Assembly: GCA_035772735.1 (NCBI GenBank)
Contig: JASDFA010000006.1
Span: 23,477,501 to 23,541,500, forward strand
DNA from: Datura wrightii
Lineage: Eukaryota > Streptophyta > Magnoliopsida > Solanales > Solanaceae
Reading direction: 5' to 3'
Length of the DNA: 64,000 bases
How positions within the stretch are numbered: position 1 is the stretch's first letter; every line of letters starts with the position of its first letter. Both the position numbers and the translations under genes were made by a program. The notes beneath the pieces were generated by a model. That model saw only the letters and a program-made list of their open reading frames with translations. It did no database searches and had not been told where the DNA came from. This document shows positions 33,580 through 44,772 of the stretch, piece by piece.

Positions 33580-34604
33580 ACTGAATTTAAAAATTATTTT
33601 ACAAACATCTGTTAAGTCGACTAAATTCTTGTAGAAAATTTAGTAGTAAATCAAGTAAATTAAAGAATAGTATAAAAATAAAAGACATAAAGTTTTGTAC
33701 TGGTTTGGATCACTAGGATGGAGCCTAGTCTAGTCCCCTTGGGTTGCAAGAGTTCTCTTAGAGCTTTGATGAAATTTTGCCGACAAGAGGGGCTTCACCA
33801 ACAGACTTGGTGAGTTGTGATTTTGAGAGATTGATACGGCCTCTACTTGTATATCTACCTAATTCTTTTCTTGCTTTTGATCTCACTGATAACTATTTGG
33901 AGTTACAATGATTGAGTAAGACTAGAATTTGTCAGGTTGATCAACTGAACCTGCACACAGCTTTTGAGTCTTTTGATTCCTTTTGGTATGCCTCGTGGGA
34001 TGATCTTGTGAAGGTAAGAAGATCAATTTCTTTGATCTTGGTTGATAGCTCTGTAAGGGTAATCCTAGGGATTTTCTCAATCAATCTCATTGACATGATT
34101 GAGGTGATGATTGATTTTTATTTTTGGTGCTTTGATCCTATTGGATTTGGCAGATTTTTTTCCTTAATTGTTGACATTTCTAGTTTTTCTTCCATGACCA
34201 TTGATGATGTCAATCTTGGCTTGATCTACTATTCTCTTTGGTGCTGATACTGAATCTTTTCAGAATGAATATTTTTCTTTTGTGAATGTTGTTGAGTTAG
34301 CTTTCCATCTAGAAAGCTTATCTTCTTTCCTTGCTGGAGGCTTTTTTTCTGTCAATCTTTGTTTTGATTTTTTATTTTCTTTGTGTTGATGCTGAATATC
34401 TTTAAAATGGGTTCTTTCCTTTTGTGACTGCTATCGAGTCAGCTTATCCTTCTGGATTTGACTTCACGCCTTGGCCTTGATTCCTGCATGAAGTCGAACT
34501 ATTAATTTGTAATCATTAAAATAATTTAGAGATTTAGTGCAGCACCAATAGCTTTTTTATAGATCCTGTATTTATATATATAATTACTTATGTGCGAATC
34601 CACA
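33580..34604. other. Unassigned sequence with a weak 111-codon frame
   Basis: The only frame of note is 33912-34247 (plus), 111 codons, rich in Ile/Phe/Ser, without recognised domains, splice context or a good start. The phrase GATGGAGCCTAGTCTAGTCC / CCTTGGGTTGCAAGAGTTCT (33718-33757) looks like dispersed plant repeat sequence. I do not call a gene. Confidence 0.35.
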
Positions 34605-34760
34605 TATTAAAAAAAGTAAGCAGTTTAGTGGTTAAGTTTAGTGGTTAGGATTAAGTTGAAAAGACATTCCATGTCTTAAGTTGTGAGTTCAATTCCCAAT
34701 GACATTAATTTTTTTCTTGAGTAGCTGCAATCTGCTGTTTTAAATCAACAAAAAAAAAAT
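34605..34760 (+). repeat. Possible tRNA-derived SINE
   Basis: GCAGTTTAGTGGTTAAG at 34619 resembles a tRNA A box. GTTCAATTCCC near 34688 matches the B-box pattern GWTCRANNC at a typical ~60-base distance, and the unit ends in a run of nine A residues near 34758. No clear target duplication was seen. A decayed SINE is the best explanation, but a chance match is possible. Confidence 0.4.
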
Positions 34761-35336
34761 ACCTATTTGTACAAGACATTACAAAAATAAAAGAACTTAT
34801 TCGTACAAGAACTCTACAAAAACATAAGATAGAAAAAAAAAGTGCCGCTCTTAAATCAGAAAGAGACTACCAAACCCAAAATTAAATTTTTTTAAAAGAC
34901 CCAAAACCTATTTCTTTTCTTCTTCTTCAAAAACTACAAAAGTCTTTGCAGTTTGTCTGTCTTTTGTCAGAGTCTAAATCTTGTAATTGGTATGTACAAG
35001 AAACTCTTTTACTCTTTCTTCTCTCTTTCTTTTTTCTTTTTCTATTTGTTTGCCTATTATAATGTGTGCTAAAAATTGATTTTGAATCCTTGATTCTAGG
35101 GTGTTCCACATTGTCCTTTTATATTTATTAATTTTACTATTTTTTCTTCAAAGTTTCAAAGTCAGAACGCCTGACAAGCTAACAAATGTGGTCCCATTAT
35201 TATTATTTATTTGTTTTTATAGTTTAAATTCGTTGTCTTGTCTTAATTCAGAACCCCCAAACTTCAAATCTTGACTGGGACTCTGGCTCTATGTGGTGCA
35301 AATGGTTCTCCATTATGAGTTTGCAGCTCTAGATCT
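34761..35336. other. AT-rich flank of the solo LTR
   Basis: No gene recognised. The 60-codon minus frame at 34927-35109 is basic low-complexity sequence without support. Confidence 0.35.
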
Positions 35337-38300
35337 TGTCACGATCCAAAATCGCATTGAGCCGTGAGGGCATCTACTATACCCGTAGGAGAATCCCATT
35401 ACTTTATTGACTAATTAATAATTAAAAAAAATACAAAAATAACATAAAATAAGCAATTAACTCTTATAAATGCGAAATAAATGAGTCTAAGACAAAAACA
35501 ACCTCAAGACCTGATGACACTAGTACAAGAGCATCTAAGAGTACCGAATGAGTATAAGAACTAAAATAACTGTCTGAAAGCAATTAAGATAGAAAATAAA
35601 ATAAGAAGTCTCTAGAATTCGGTGATTGCCGAAGAGGAAGCAGCTCACTCTGAACTCTAGATGCAAAAGTCTCGAACCGCGTAAGAACTCAAGTACCGCT
35701 AGTACCTACTATAGTCCCTACATACAAAAAGGTGCAACAAATATAGAGTGAGTACGGAAAAATACATGTACTCAATAAGCTTTGATAACTGATCCTCTCT
35801 AGAAGTGATGACGAGATGTAACTCCTAACAATTCCCTTTTTCAATAGTTATAAATATATAACTATAATAATTCATCACAACAAGAGTTTACAGATTTGAT
35901 ATCAACACAATAAGAAAATAAGACATATATTATTCGAAAACAACTACACTACTGATGATATCACCATATGCCTCAAATTCACCTAGTCAAATCAATATCA
36001 CAATCATACCAATGCTCAACTCAATATGCAATGAAGATAAATGTAATACAATGCAATGCACTGGCCAAAAACCTGTATATACCCGCTTCCTCTGTTGGAT
36101 AGTCGGGACGCATGGGGGACTCGCGAGGTCCATATGCGTGCCGGAATTATTTTTTCATCGGCAATCACACGTGCTGGAACTATTTTTCATTGGCAATAAC
36201 ACATTTCGGAACCACTTCCCATCAACAATAACATACGTCGGAATCATTTCCCATCGGCAAAACACACATGTCAGAATCATTTCCTATCGATAATAACACA
36301 TGCCGGAACCATTTTTCATTGACATCATAAGAGTAAGAATTTTCACAAAATAACTTAGTGGGCACTATTAGTCAATAATCATCATGCAACAATAAAAGTG
36401 GTATGCGTATATATGAGTAAGACAAGTTCATTAACAACCCACACAATCAAGGATCCAGAACGTCTCAGTAAATTAATTACATCATAAGTTGTGGAATATC
36501 ATCTATACATATATCAATTTCGTGTAAAATTACCCATATCATGATACCAGTACCCTTATAAATGCTCGTCATCTCATTTATACGGGACCCTCTTTTTACA
36601 CATTATCCTTGCATTCATTTAAAATATACAAAAGTAACACCTCAAAGAATAAAAAAATCTCTACTTGCCTCAAACCGAAGCCCAAACATCAAATTATAAA
36701 TTCGCCCTTCCGTAACGCTTTCAAATGATCAAAATCTGGTCAAATATGTATTCTACATAAGAAAATAAAACTATGGCGACTCATATTGATATACTTTTAT
36801 CTCGAGCCCAAAAAGTCAACCTCAAGCCTGCAAGGACAAAACTAAAATTTTATTTGAAAATCATGTTACCCATAAATTAAATAACTCTAAGTTTCATCCA
36901 AAATGAAGCTCAAATCAACTTTGAATTCATCAAAGTACGATTTCTTAATTTTAGGCACAAAGTTCCCATTTTTCATGCTCATATACGGTTTTAAACGATG
37001 AAACTAAAATTGATTTACCCATAACATAAGTACCTTAAAAACCTAAGTTCAAATTTAAATCCAAATCAAAGAAATACAATTTCTAGATCTAAGGTGAAAA
37101 CCCTCAATTTTTCTCTAATAAATTCACAGATAATAATAAAAACCAACTGAAGAAATCATGGAGAAATTCTAAGATAAAGATTAGATACTTACCCCCTTGT
37201 TAAATAGAGAAAAATACCGCATAAATACTCAATTTCGAGCTCTAGAACTCCAAATATACTTAAAACATCAAATAAACACAGTCTGTATAAAAATACACTA
37301 TTCAGGTATTTATATAGGGTCGCACCAACACTGCACCACCAACTTTAATTTTCACTATAATAGCCATAACTTCATCATACGAACTTAAAATGCGACGATT
37401 CTTTTTCCTATAATTTTTAAATAATGATATGAACCTATTCATTCAATCAAAACTCCATTTTATGATAGTTTTCTTAGTCACATATTATTTTTACTCGTTT
37501 AAAAATTATTTTATCTTTTGCGATAAAAATCCGATCTTGACTTATTGAAATTGCATCAAACTTTTCAGATCACTCCTATAATTCATACTAAGAATTTTGA
37601 ATGTGTCAGAATAATTTTTCGATCTCTAGAACTAAAAATAGACCTTTGAGTTGTCATATTTTATGCTTAAAATCATGTAAGAACACACAGAATGTTCAAA
37701 TCCATCCAAAACTCATCGAAATTAAATCAAAATTTGTAGACAAGTCAAAAGTAATCATACAAACCTGTTGGAACTTTCAAATTCTTAATCTGAGCTCATT
37801 TAATTAACTATTTGACTGAGGTCAACTCTTAACTTTAAGTTCTACTAGAATGCAATTCGAGTGTCCGAAACTCATCCGAAATTCTTCGGACACAAACCAA
37901 ATATGTAAATCAATCATAAAATACGTTTTGAATCTGTTGAAATCATCAAATCACCGATATGAGGTTGTTTTGATCAAAAATTGACCGTGGTCAAACTTTA
38001 TTTTAAAGCTCATAAATTCAACTCTAATCTTTAAAATGAGCTAGAATGAAAACTATTCACTCAAATTACTCATAAACCCATCGAGATCACTGAAAACTCT
38101 TCAACTAAGTCATAAATCACCCTTCAAACCTAATAGAGCTGTCAAAACTCAAATACAACCTTATTAACCCCAAATGTTGACTTTGGTCAAACATTTCCTT
38201 ATTTCAACTTAAGAACTTCAAATTTTAGATTTTCTTCTCCAAAATGCATTAGATTGTCTCGAAAATTATGTCACCTATTCCCACAAGTCATAGACCATAT

Positions 38301-38372
38301 ATAAAAGATACTAGAAGTGTTAAAATGGAAAAAATAGTTAAAAATCATGAAACGACTAGAAGAGTCATTACA
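35337..38372 (-). repeat. Probable solo LTR, TGTCACGATCC family
   Basis: It starts TGTCACGATCCAAAATCGC and ends GAGTCATTACA, giving TG...CA ends over 3,036 bases. Flanks are GATCT and AATCT, a 5-bp target duplication with one change. No coding sequence or second LTR adjoins. A TATA candidate on the minus strand (CCTATATAAATACC, near 37310-37320) supports minus orientation. The TGTCACGAYCCAAAAT start is, from memory, common among Solanaceae LTRs. It holds a 32-bp tandem array at 36137-36327. Confidence 0.7.
36137..36327. repeat. 32-bp tandem repeat, six copies, inside the solo LTR
   Basis: The unit is close to CGTGCCGGAACCATTTTTCA then TCGGCAATAACA. Six copies run head to tail with substitutions, the first 33 and the last 31 bases. 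It is noncoding; the plus frame through it (35955-36293) is a by-product of the repeat. Confidence 0.85.
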
Positions 38373-38939
38373 AATCTGTTGTAATTCTTTTGTTTCTTAC
38401 CATCACCGAAGTCTTCTCCAAGTGAATCCCTTTTGCTCAGAGTTGCTATGTTTCTCTGGTGAGTCAATTTTCTGATCTAGATTCCAATATATGTCTTTTG
38501 ACAGTTTTCTTTTAATGCATATAGGGGTGAAGATTTTGGATCTGTTCTGCAGGCTGTAAGGCTCCTAGTAAAATGTGCTTTCCATTTAATTTTTTTAGTT
38601 GTTCGATCTAGGTTTCTCTTGTTGACTGATCTCATTGAGGCTGATATGGATTTTGTAGTTTTTTTAATATAATATGGGTTTATAGTGTCTTCTAGGGGTG
38701 TTGCTTGTTTTGTTATATTATTTATCCCTTCCTATGTTGTAATTTTAGCAAAATCAGCTGGACGCCCTGTAAATATTTATTTTTCCTCTCGTTCCCTCCA
38801 ACTGTGTATTTTTTCCTGATTTGTTTTATTTTCTTCAAACTTGTGTGCTTGTTGTTCCACACATGAACCTATTAGGATTGGATATTCCCATTTTTGTTAT
38901 TGTTGATTATACGTAAGGTATTGATTCTTAGATTTGCTA
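38373..38939. other. Unassigned sequence between solo LTR and LINE piece
   Basis: No frame supported. CTCTGGTGAGTCAA at 38453 and TGCATATAGGGGTGAAG at 38516 look like a splice donor and acceptor, but no coding exon is visible on either side. It may include LINE 3' sequence on the minus strand. Confidence 0.3.
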
Positions 38940-39195
38940 GTTGTGATTTATCTAAGTTTACAATATTTTTGTATTGTGATGACAATTCTAAGAGATTTGA
39001 GAAACTTGCCTTGATGTTCCAATGCAAGTTTAGCTAGATAGTCTGCTAAAGTGTTCCCTTCTCGGTGTATATGTTGTAGTTGAATCTTACATACCTGTGT
39101 TAGATTCTTTATATCTTGAATTATGTTATCAATACTCTATGGTACTTCCCACTCTCTTGATAAGATCTTTATCATTGCTAATGAGTCAGTTTTAT
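38940..39195 (-). pseudogene. LINE RNase H domain, C-terminal piece
   Basis: The minus strand reads TDSLAMIKILSREWEVP, stop, SIDNIIQDIKNLTQVCKIQL, then QHIHREGNTLADYLAKLALE. The DS pair and the H-R-E-G-N-x-L-A-D motif are the later catalytic signatures of plant LINE RNase H. The beginning of the same domain lies 13 kb away at 52493-52394 on the same strand, on the other side of the hAT insertion. Roughly 30 residues between the two pieces are missing, replaced here by a CATA/TA microsatellite. Confidence 0.8.
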
Positions 39196-39199
39196 ATAC

Positions 39200-39220
39200 A
39201 TATACATATACATATATACA

Positions 39221-39277
<57 letters not shown>
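39200..39277. repeat. (CATA)n(TA)n microsatellite
   Basis: About eight CATA units followed by about 15 TA units, exactly at the junction between the LINE piece and the hAT left end. It may have grown from the target duplication or eroded it. Confidence 0.9.
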
Positions 39278-39278
<1 letters not shown>

Positions 39279-39944
39279 GGGTCTGAGTTTCGATTCTGTT
39301 AGGACCAATGGGGTGGGGGGATGGGATGGAAATATTTACCAATTGTCCCTGCTCGGTTCTTCCAAGTACAGTCCCGATCCGACCTGGATCGTCCGGTTAA
39401 TTTTTAATTTTTTTTAAAAGTATTTATTTCCAGCCATTGTGGTGGGGCTCCTAATGTCTCTATTCACCTTTTCAACCAAAACATCCCCCACCACACCCCC
39501 TACCTCCTTAAATTAATTTAAAATCCTCAAGTTTTAAAAATTATACTTTGGTCCATTTTTAATAACTATAAATACCCCCCCCCTCCCCCCATCTTTTATA
39601 ATTTTTTCATAATTTATCTACTCTCTATGATCTCTACTTCTCTACGATTCACTCTCTCAAATCTCACTCTCTCAATAATCAACATTCTCTCATTCTCCAA
39701 ATTTTATAATTTTCAAATTCAAATTGGTGATATTCAAATTTTAAGTTGCTTGTTGCTACATCAATTTTTGAATTTCGACTATTGATTATAATCGTCTATT
39801 TTTACGTAGATGTTTGGTATATTCATTCCATACTTTCTTCTGTTAATTTATTTATTTTTCGTAGTTAATTTTTCTATCTTATTTATTTTATATACTTGTG
39901 TTATATTTATTTAGTCATAAATTATAATATGAATTCTGGGAAAA

Positions 39945-40994
39945 GTATTATGTAAATGGAAAAGGTGTTCTATCCAAAGGTTGCAGGTGTGTTCGATATT
40001 AGTAGTAAAAAAGCACAGGTTCTAGTTATACTTCTAAAATAATTGGTGGTTCTTCTTCAGTGCTTAGAGTTAGAATTAATACCGAAGATTTTACGCAATT
40101 TGATAGTACTCCTATTAATATTACTTTGGATACTCTAATGAATAATGAAATTATGGTAATTTATTAGATGAAGAAGTAGAAGTAGAAGAAAAATTAGATG
40201 ATACACCTTCCGATCCCATGCATTACCTAAGCTCCAACTCAGGATACTCCTCAGTGTGAAGCTCAAATTCTCCGTGTGTCTCCTACTAGGGGTAATACGA
40301 AGGTTCAACGTGCTAAAACTTTCTTCGTTTGGCAATCTATGCATCAAAATGAGGAACAAACAAAAACTATTTGTAATAAGTGTAAAAAAGTATTTAAGCA
40401 TGAATGCGCTGAGAGAGAAGGTGGGACAGGGGGTTAAATAGGCATTTGTTACAATATTGTAAACTTGAATATATGGTGGCTAAAGCAGCCTCCAAAGTCG
40501 CCAGTTCTGATGCTGCCTTGTTGGATCGGAAGGGGGTTTCAACATGGTTCAGACCCAGTTAGACCCTTCAAATTAAGTGGCCCTGTTACACAATGAAAAT
40601 ATGATAGATATAGAGACCGTGAGAACATCGCTAAAATAGTTGCAGTCTGTGGTTTGTCCTTTAGTTTTTCCTCCCATCCCGAATTTATTATGTATATTGA
40701 ACAAACTTATAACTCTTCTTTGTGAAACATGGTTAAACATGATATTTTGAATTTCAAGCTAAATGTTATCATTATCTTTGTTGCTTATTTAGTTATTTTG
40801 ATGGTAGATTTTCTATTACATCTGATGTGGGTCATAGTATCAATGTTGTTGATTATTTAACTGTTACTGCACATTGAACTGATCAAAATTGAAATTTACA
40901 AAAAAAAATAGATTATAAAATTTTTGAGCAGAGAAAAATTGCTATGTATATAGCATGTACTATACTTGAAGTTTTATAATCTTATGGAATTTAT
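39945..40994 (+). pseudogene. hAT transposase, BED zinc finger and N-terminal part
   Basis: Plus strand: RAKTFFVWQSMHQNEEQTKT, then ICNKCKKVFKHECAERE and GGTGG; a one-base loss shifts the frame, and LNRHLLQYCKLEYMVAKAAS follows. C-x2-C and H-x5-C are the ligands of a BED-type finger, which binds the transposon ends. Further on, RDRENIAKIVAVCGLSFSFS and SHPEFIMYIEQTYN match the conserved hAT block after the finger (LAKMI...Y.F..VEH..F). Several in-frame stops follow. The piece ends at TATGGAATTTAT, where the chromovirus begins. It is an inactive remnant. Confidence 0.82.
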
Positions 40995-43227
40995 TGTCAC
41001 CACCCCACCTTGGGGGGTATGACGGGCACCTGGTGCCTGCTAGACTCTGGCTCTATTTCAAGAAATGAACCGGGTATATAGCGGCTGTAAATACAGCCCC
41101 CGGCCGATTAGGCCTATAGCCACCTGCAATGCACAACAGCTAACCGGAACGATGACACTATAATCTGAAGCAACTGCTATTCACATTTATGACCGACAAG
41201 GTCACTAACTATAACCAGAAGAAGGCCCCACGTGGCCAACATCAACAACTAAACACATATATACATGCACGGCCCCACACGACCGGCTCCACCACCACAG
41301 GGAAACATCAGACTGCAAGCCTCTAGGAAGTAATAATAGAATGGTCGGGACAGGGCCCCGACCTACCCAAACTGCAATAAAAAAGGAAATAGGAACAACC
41401 TCCGACTATCTAGCTCCAGAGGATAGGAGATGATAACTCTGCTGACTGGATCACGAGGGATCAACTCCTCGTCTATGTGTACCTGCAGGCAAGCAATGCA
41501 GCGCCCCCATGGGTGTCAGTACTACTATTACCGAGTATGCAAAGCAAACTGAATACAACTGAATACAAATAACATAACTAGCAATTATGAATAGCAGGAG
41601 ATAACTGAATCAGTAAGAACTGATATGAACTGAATCAGACTTTCTGTGCTGTGATAGGGCAGGAGCATACCTGTAGACACGGCGGCCTGCTATCTATTAA
41701 CTAATATATAACACATAAATACACACATATATATATATAGCAAACAAGAGCCAATACCAACCCCCACAAGCCGGATGGCGCCAAGCAAGCAAACAATCTA
41801 TATACCCCTACCCGAGTCAAAACCAACCAAAAATAAGTCACTCCACTCATCTGCTAACTGCGAGCACCTCTGCCGGCCCCCTGGGTCTCCAGCTCGGGCT
41901 ATGGCCTATGATATAAATAACTGTGTCTGAGTCCGGAGGACTCCTATTCTGTATCTGTAACTGTAACTGTATCTGAATCTGTTCCTTGGGCGCTTGCGCA
42001 CAACAGGGCTATCTATACTGTAATGCTGATCAGCCTGATATGGGGAAAGCTTCCTCTCATCTTCATCCAAACTAGGGACGGCATGCTACTCCTTGGAGTG
42101 ACGTAAACCCACCCGCTTAGTGGGCGACACAGTTACCAACCCAGGGGCGGCGAGGACCCTCAAAAGGGTGTCCTTGCGACACAACCAAGTCTCAACAAAC
42201 AATAAGCACATATATATATAGCAAGCATGTTTAAACTGAAAAATACTATCTGAATTCTGATTTCTTATTCTGACCTCTTTCTGTATTATACTGATTCTGA
42301 TACTGCTTTATACTGAATCTGTGATCTTTATCTAACTGCATGGCTAATCTGTAGCCAAGATACTATCTGACTGTCTGATTTTACTTTACTAACTCTTATT
42401 CTGAATATCTATCATATTATTCTATAAACATGCTTGCTAATCACATACTGGGCTATATTAAGTCTGGAATGATATCTTGCCATTTTGGCGCATGCCTTAC
42501 TAACTTTTGGACTGAGTACGATATAACAACACAAACCAGATTTACTGAACTTGCACAATACTCAACATTCAACTCCGGGAATTCTACTGCTGAGTTTACT
42601 GTGCTATACAAGGCTAAAACTACTAACTTGCCGAAGAAACTGGCTTTACATACCTTAACCTCGGTTTATCTGACTAACGGACGAAGCTCGATCAGTACTC
42701 CAGCTATTTCTCCCAACTGCATTTACATATATGTCAATTAGAACTAAATACATTAATATCCGGGAGAAATTATCACTTTTTGATATATATTTATCCCAAA
42801 CTTTGACTTATCGGCAAAAGGTCAAAAACTCGTTATTTCTCGATAGTCCAGAAGGGATAAATGCTCACTACAAGGTTAGGAACACATTGGTACTAATTTA
42901 AAGCAATTCTACTTACTTTACCTCGGTAGCACGACGTTTCGCCGGCCAAATTTCATGAAACCAACTCCGTAGGATTTCTCTCTGCAGCTTTATACCTCGG
43001 TATCTAAGCCGAAACGGAGTTTAGACCGCATTTTGTAGCGTAATCAGCAAGAAATATATGTAAATAGTCGTGGGTTTCCTTTTCCCTATCTATATTCCCC
43101 TGTTTTCTGGAAATTATTGATATATATGAAAAAGAACCTGACTTTTCCCCCTTTTTTTTGCCTTCTAAATCCCTTAACCAACATGCCATTAGGCTATTTA
43201 TTCATTTAAAATTTACGGGGTATAACA
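40995..43227 (-). repeat. 3' LTR of the chromovirus
   Basis: It runs from TGTCACCACCCCACC to GGGGTATAACA. It is collinear with the other LTR along its whole length (GGGCACCTGGTGCCTGCTAG at 41024 and 48120; GCCATTAGGCTATTTATTC near the end). The short TA run near 41728 is much shorter than the homologous one in the other LTR. The 103-codon plus frame at 42430-42741 lies wholly within the LTR and is not a gene. Confidence 0.95.
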
Positions 43228-43240
43228 TCCTCCCTCCCTT
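43228..43240 (-). other. Polypurine tract of the chromovirus
   Basis: The minus strand reads AAGGGAGGGAGGA immediately before the 3' LTR start TGTTATACCCC. It is the primer for plus-strand synthesis. Confidence 0.9.
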
Positions 43241-43312
43241 AAGAACATTCGTCCTCGAATGACATTCTGACTTATAGAAATCTTAACTGGCTGACTTATC
43301 CCTCCTGTTTGC

Positions 43313-43740
43313 CTATGCTTGGAAGAAGTGGGGATATCTGGCTTTCATGTCCTCCTCGGCTTCCCAGGTCATCTCTTCTCGGTTCCTGTTGCGCCACAAC
43401 ACCTTGACTGAAGCAACATCTTTCGTTCTCAGTCTACGGATCTGTCTGTCTAGTATAGCTACTGGAACCTCTTTATATGCTAACTCTTCTATGACCTGAA
43501 CATCCTGAACTGGAACAACTGTGGAAGGGTCTCCTACGAACTCCCTCAACATAGATACATGGAATATTGGGTGAACAAACTCTAATTCTGGGGGCAAGTT
43601 CAATTCGTATTCTACTCGGCCTATTCTTCGCTGAATCTGATATGGCCCAATGAACCTCGGGCTAAGATTGCCTTTCTTGCCAAATCTCATCACCCCTTTC
43701 ATCGGAGACACTTTCAAATATACCCAGTCATCCACTGCAA
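43313..43740 (-). pseudogene. Chromovirus integrase C terminus and chromodomain
   Basis: The minus-strand frame is open from 43735 to 43313. The GPF/Y-like module reads LSPRFIGPYQIQRRIGRVEY, then ELNLPPELEFVHPIFHVSML. The chromodomain reads EVPVAILDRQIRRLRTKDVA, SVKVLWRNRNREEMTWEAEE, DMKARYPHFF. The VLWRN...E.TWE core is the chromodomain fold; the aromatic cage looks reduced, as usual for this lineage (group II chromodomains, from family knowledge). Such domains are thought to direct integration to heterochromatin. The frame ends with TAG shortly before the polypurine tract, the normal end of the polyprotein. Confidence 0.92.
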
Positions 43741-44770
43741 ATTCTAAATTTCTGCGCTACATATTTGCATAAGACTTCTGGCGGCTCTGAGTAGTCAGTA
43801 GGCATTCTCTGATAAGCTTCACCGCCTCTTCTAACTGACGAATAATATCCGGCCCAATCAGCGCTGTCTCCCCCGCTTCAAACCAGCCAACGGGTGATCT
43901 ACATTTCCGCCCGTATAATGCTGCAAAGGGCACCATCTGGATAGCTGAATGATAATTGTTATTATAGGAAAATTCAATCAACGGCAGATGCTCATCCCAG
44001 CTACCCCCAAAATCTAGTACACACGCTCGTAGCATATCTTCAAGCGTCTGAATAGTTCGTTCTGCTTTCCTGTCTGTTTGAGAATGAAAGGCTGTACTTA
44101 AGTTAATATGTGTTCCCAGGCTTCTCTAGAACGACTGCCAGAATCTCGCTGTAAATTGTGCTCCTCTATCTGAGATAATAGACACCGAAACACCGTGCAA
44201 TCTGACTATCTCTCTGATATATAGTTCAGCATAATCCTCAGCAGAGACTGTAGTCGTACTGGTAGGAAATGCGCTGATTTTGTTAATCTGTCCATGATTA
44301 CCCAAATAGAATCATTTCTGTGTCTAGTACGGGGTAACCCTGTTACAAAATCCATATGTATCGCTTCCCATTTCCACAAAGGCACGACTATATCCTGTGT
44401 CAGACCGCCCGATTTCTAGTGTTCTGCTTTCACCTGCTGGCAGTTAGGACATCTAGATACAAATTCAGCCATTTCAGCTTTCATACCTGGCCACCAGTAG
44501 ATGTCTCTGATGTCGTGGTACATTTTCATTGCTCCTGGATGGAGGGAATAGTGAGCATAATGCACCTCATGTATGGTCTGCTGGCGAAGCCCTGAAACAT
44601 TCGGGACACATAGGCGACCCTTACAACGCAGCACTTCATCCTCAGTCACTTGGAAATCTGGCTCCTTACCTTTCTGAACTCTATCTCTGAGCTGGACTAA
44701 GTCAGGGTCCTCGTACTGCCATTCTTTTACCTCTGTAACTAACGATGACACAGCAGAGTTCTGAATCACC
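43741..44770 (-). pseudogene. Chromovirus integrase (zinc-binding and catalytic core)
   Basis: Minus strand. The zinc-binding part at about 44590-44420 reads HEVHYAHYSLHPGAMKMYHD and WWPGMKAEMAEFVSRCPNCQ, an HHCC module. The catalytic core follows a stop (VKAEH, stop): VPLWKWEAIHMDFVTGLPRT, then WVIMDRLTKSAHFLPV. A one-base loss near 44256 shifts the frame, then LHGVSVSIISDRGAQFTARF, a stop, and SLGTHINLSTAFHSQTDRKA. MDFV and SDRG hold the first two acidic residues; the Glu (AERTIQTLED) follows. The open block 44035-43757 reads WDEHLPLIEFSYNNNYHSAI and ALYGRKCRSPVGWFE. It inserts element DNA into chromosomes; the stops and shift make this copy inactive. Confidence 0.92.
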
Positions 44771-44772
44771 GC

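Noticed and set aside
33912..34247. 111-codon plus-strand frame
   Set aside because: Ile/Phe-rich, no domain, no splice or promoter context, surrounded by unassigned repeat-like DNA.
35955..36293. 112-codon plus-strand frame
   Set aside because: Runs through the 32-bp tandem array of a solo LTR; the period is not a multiple of three and the protein has no repeat structure of its own.
38445..38560. Possible small host exons with GT/AG signals
   Set aside because: No coding sequence on either side and the signals are common by chance in AT-rich DNA.
42430..42741. 103-codon frame
   Set aside because: Entirely inside the chromovirus LTR; the other LTR has the same sequence with differences that do not preserve a frame.
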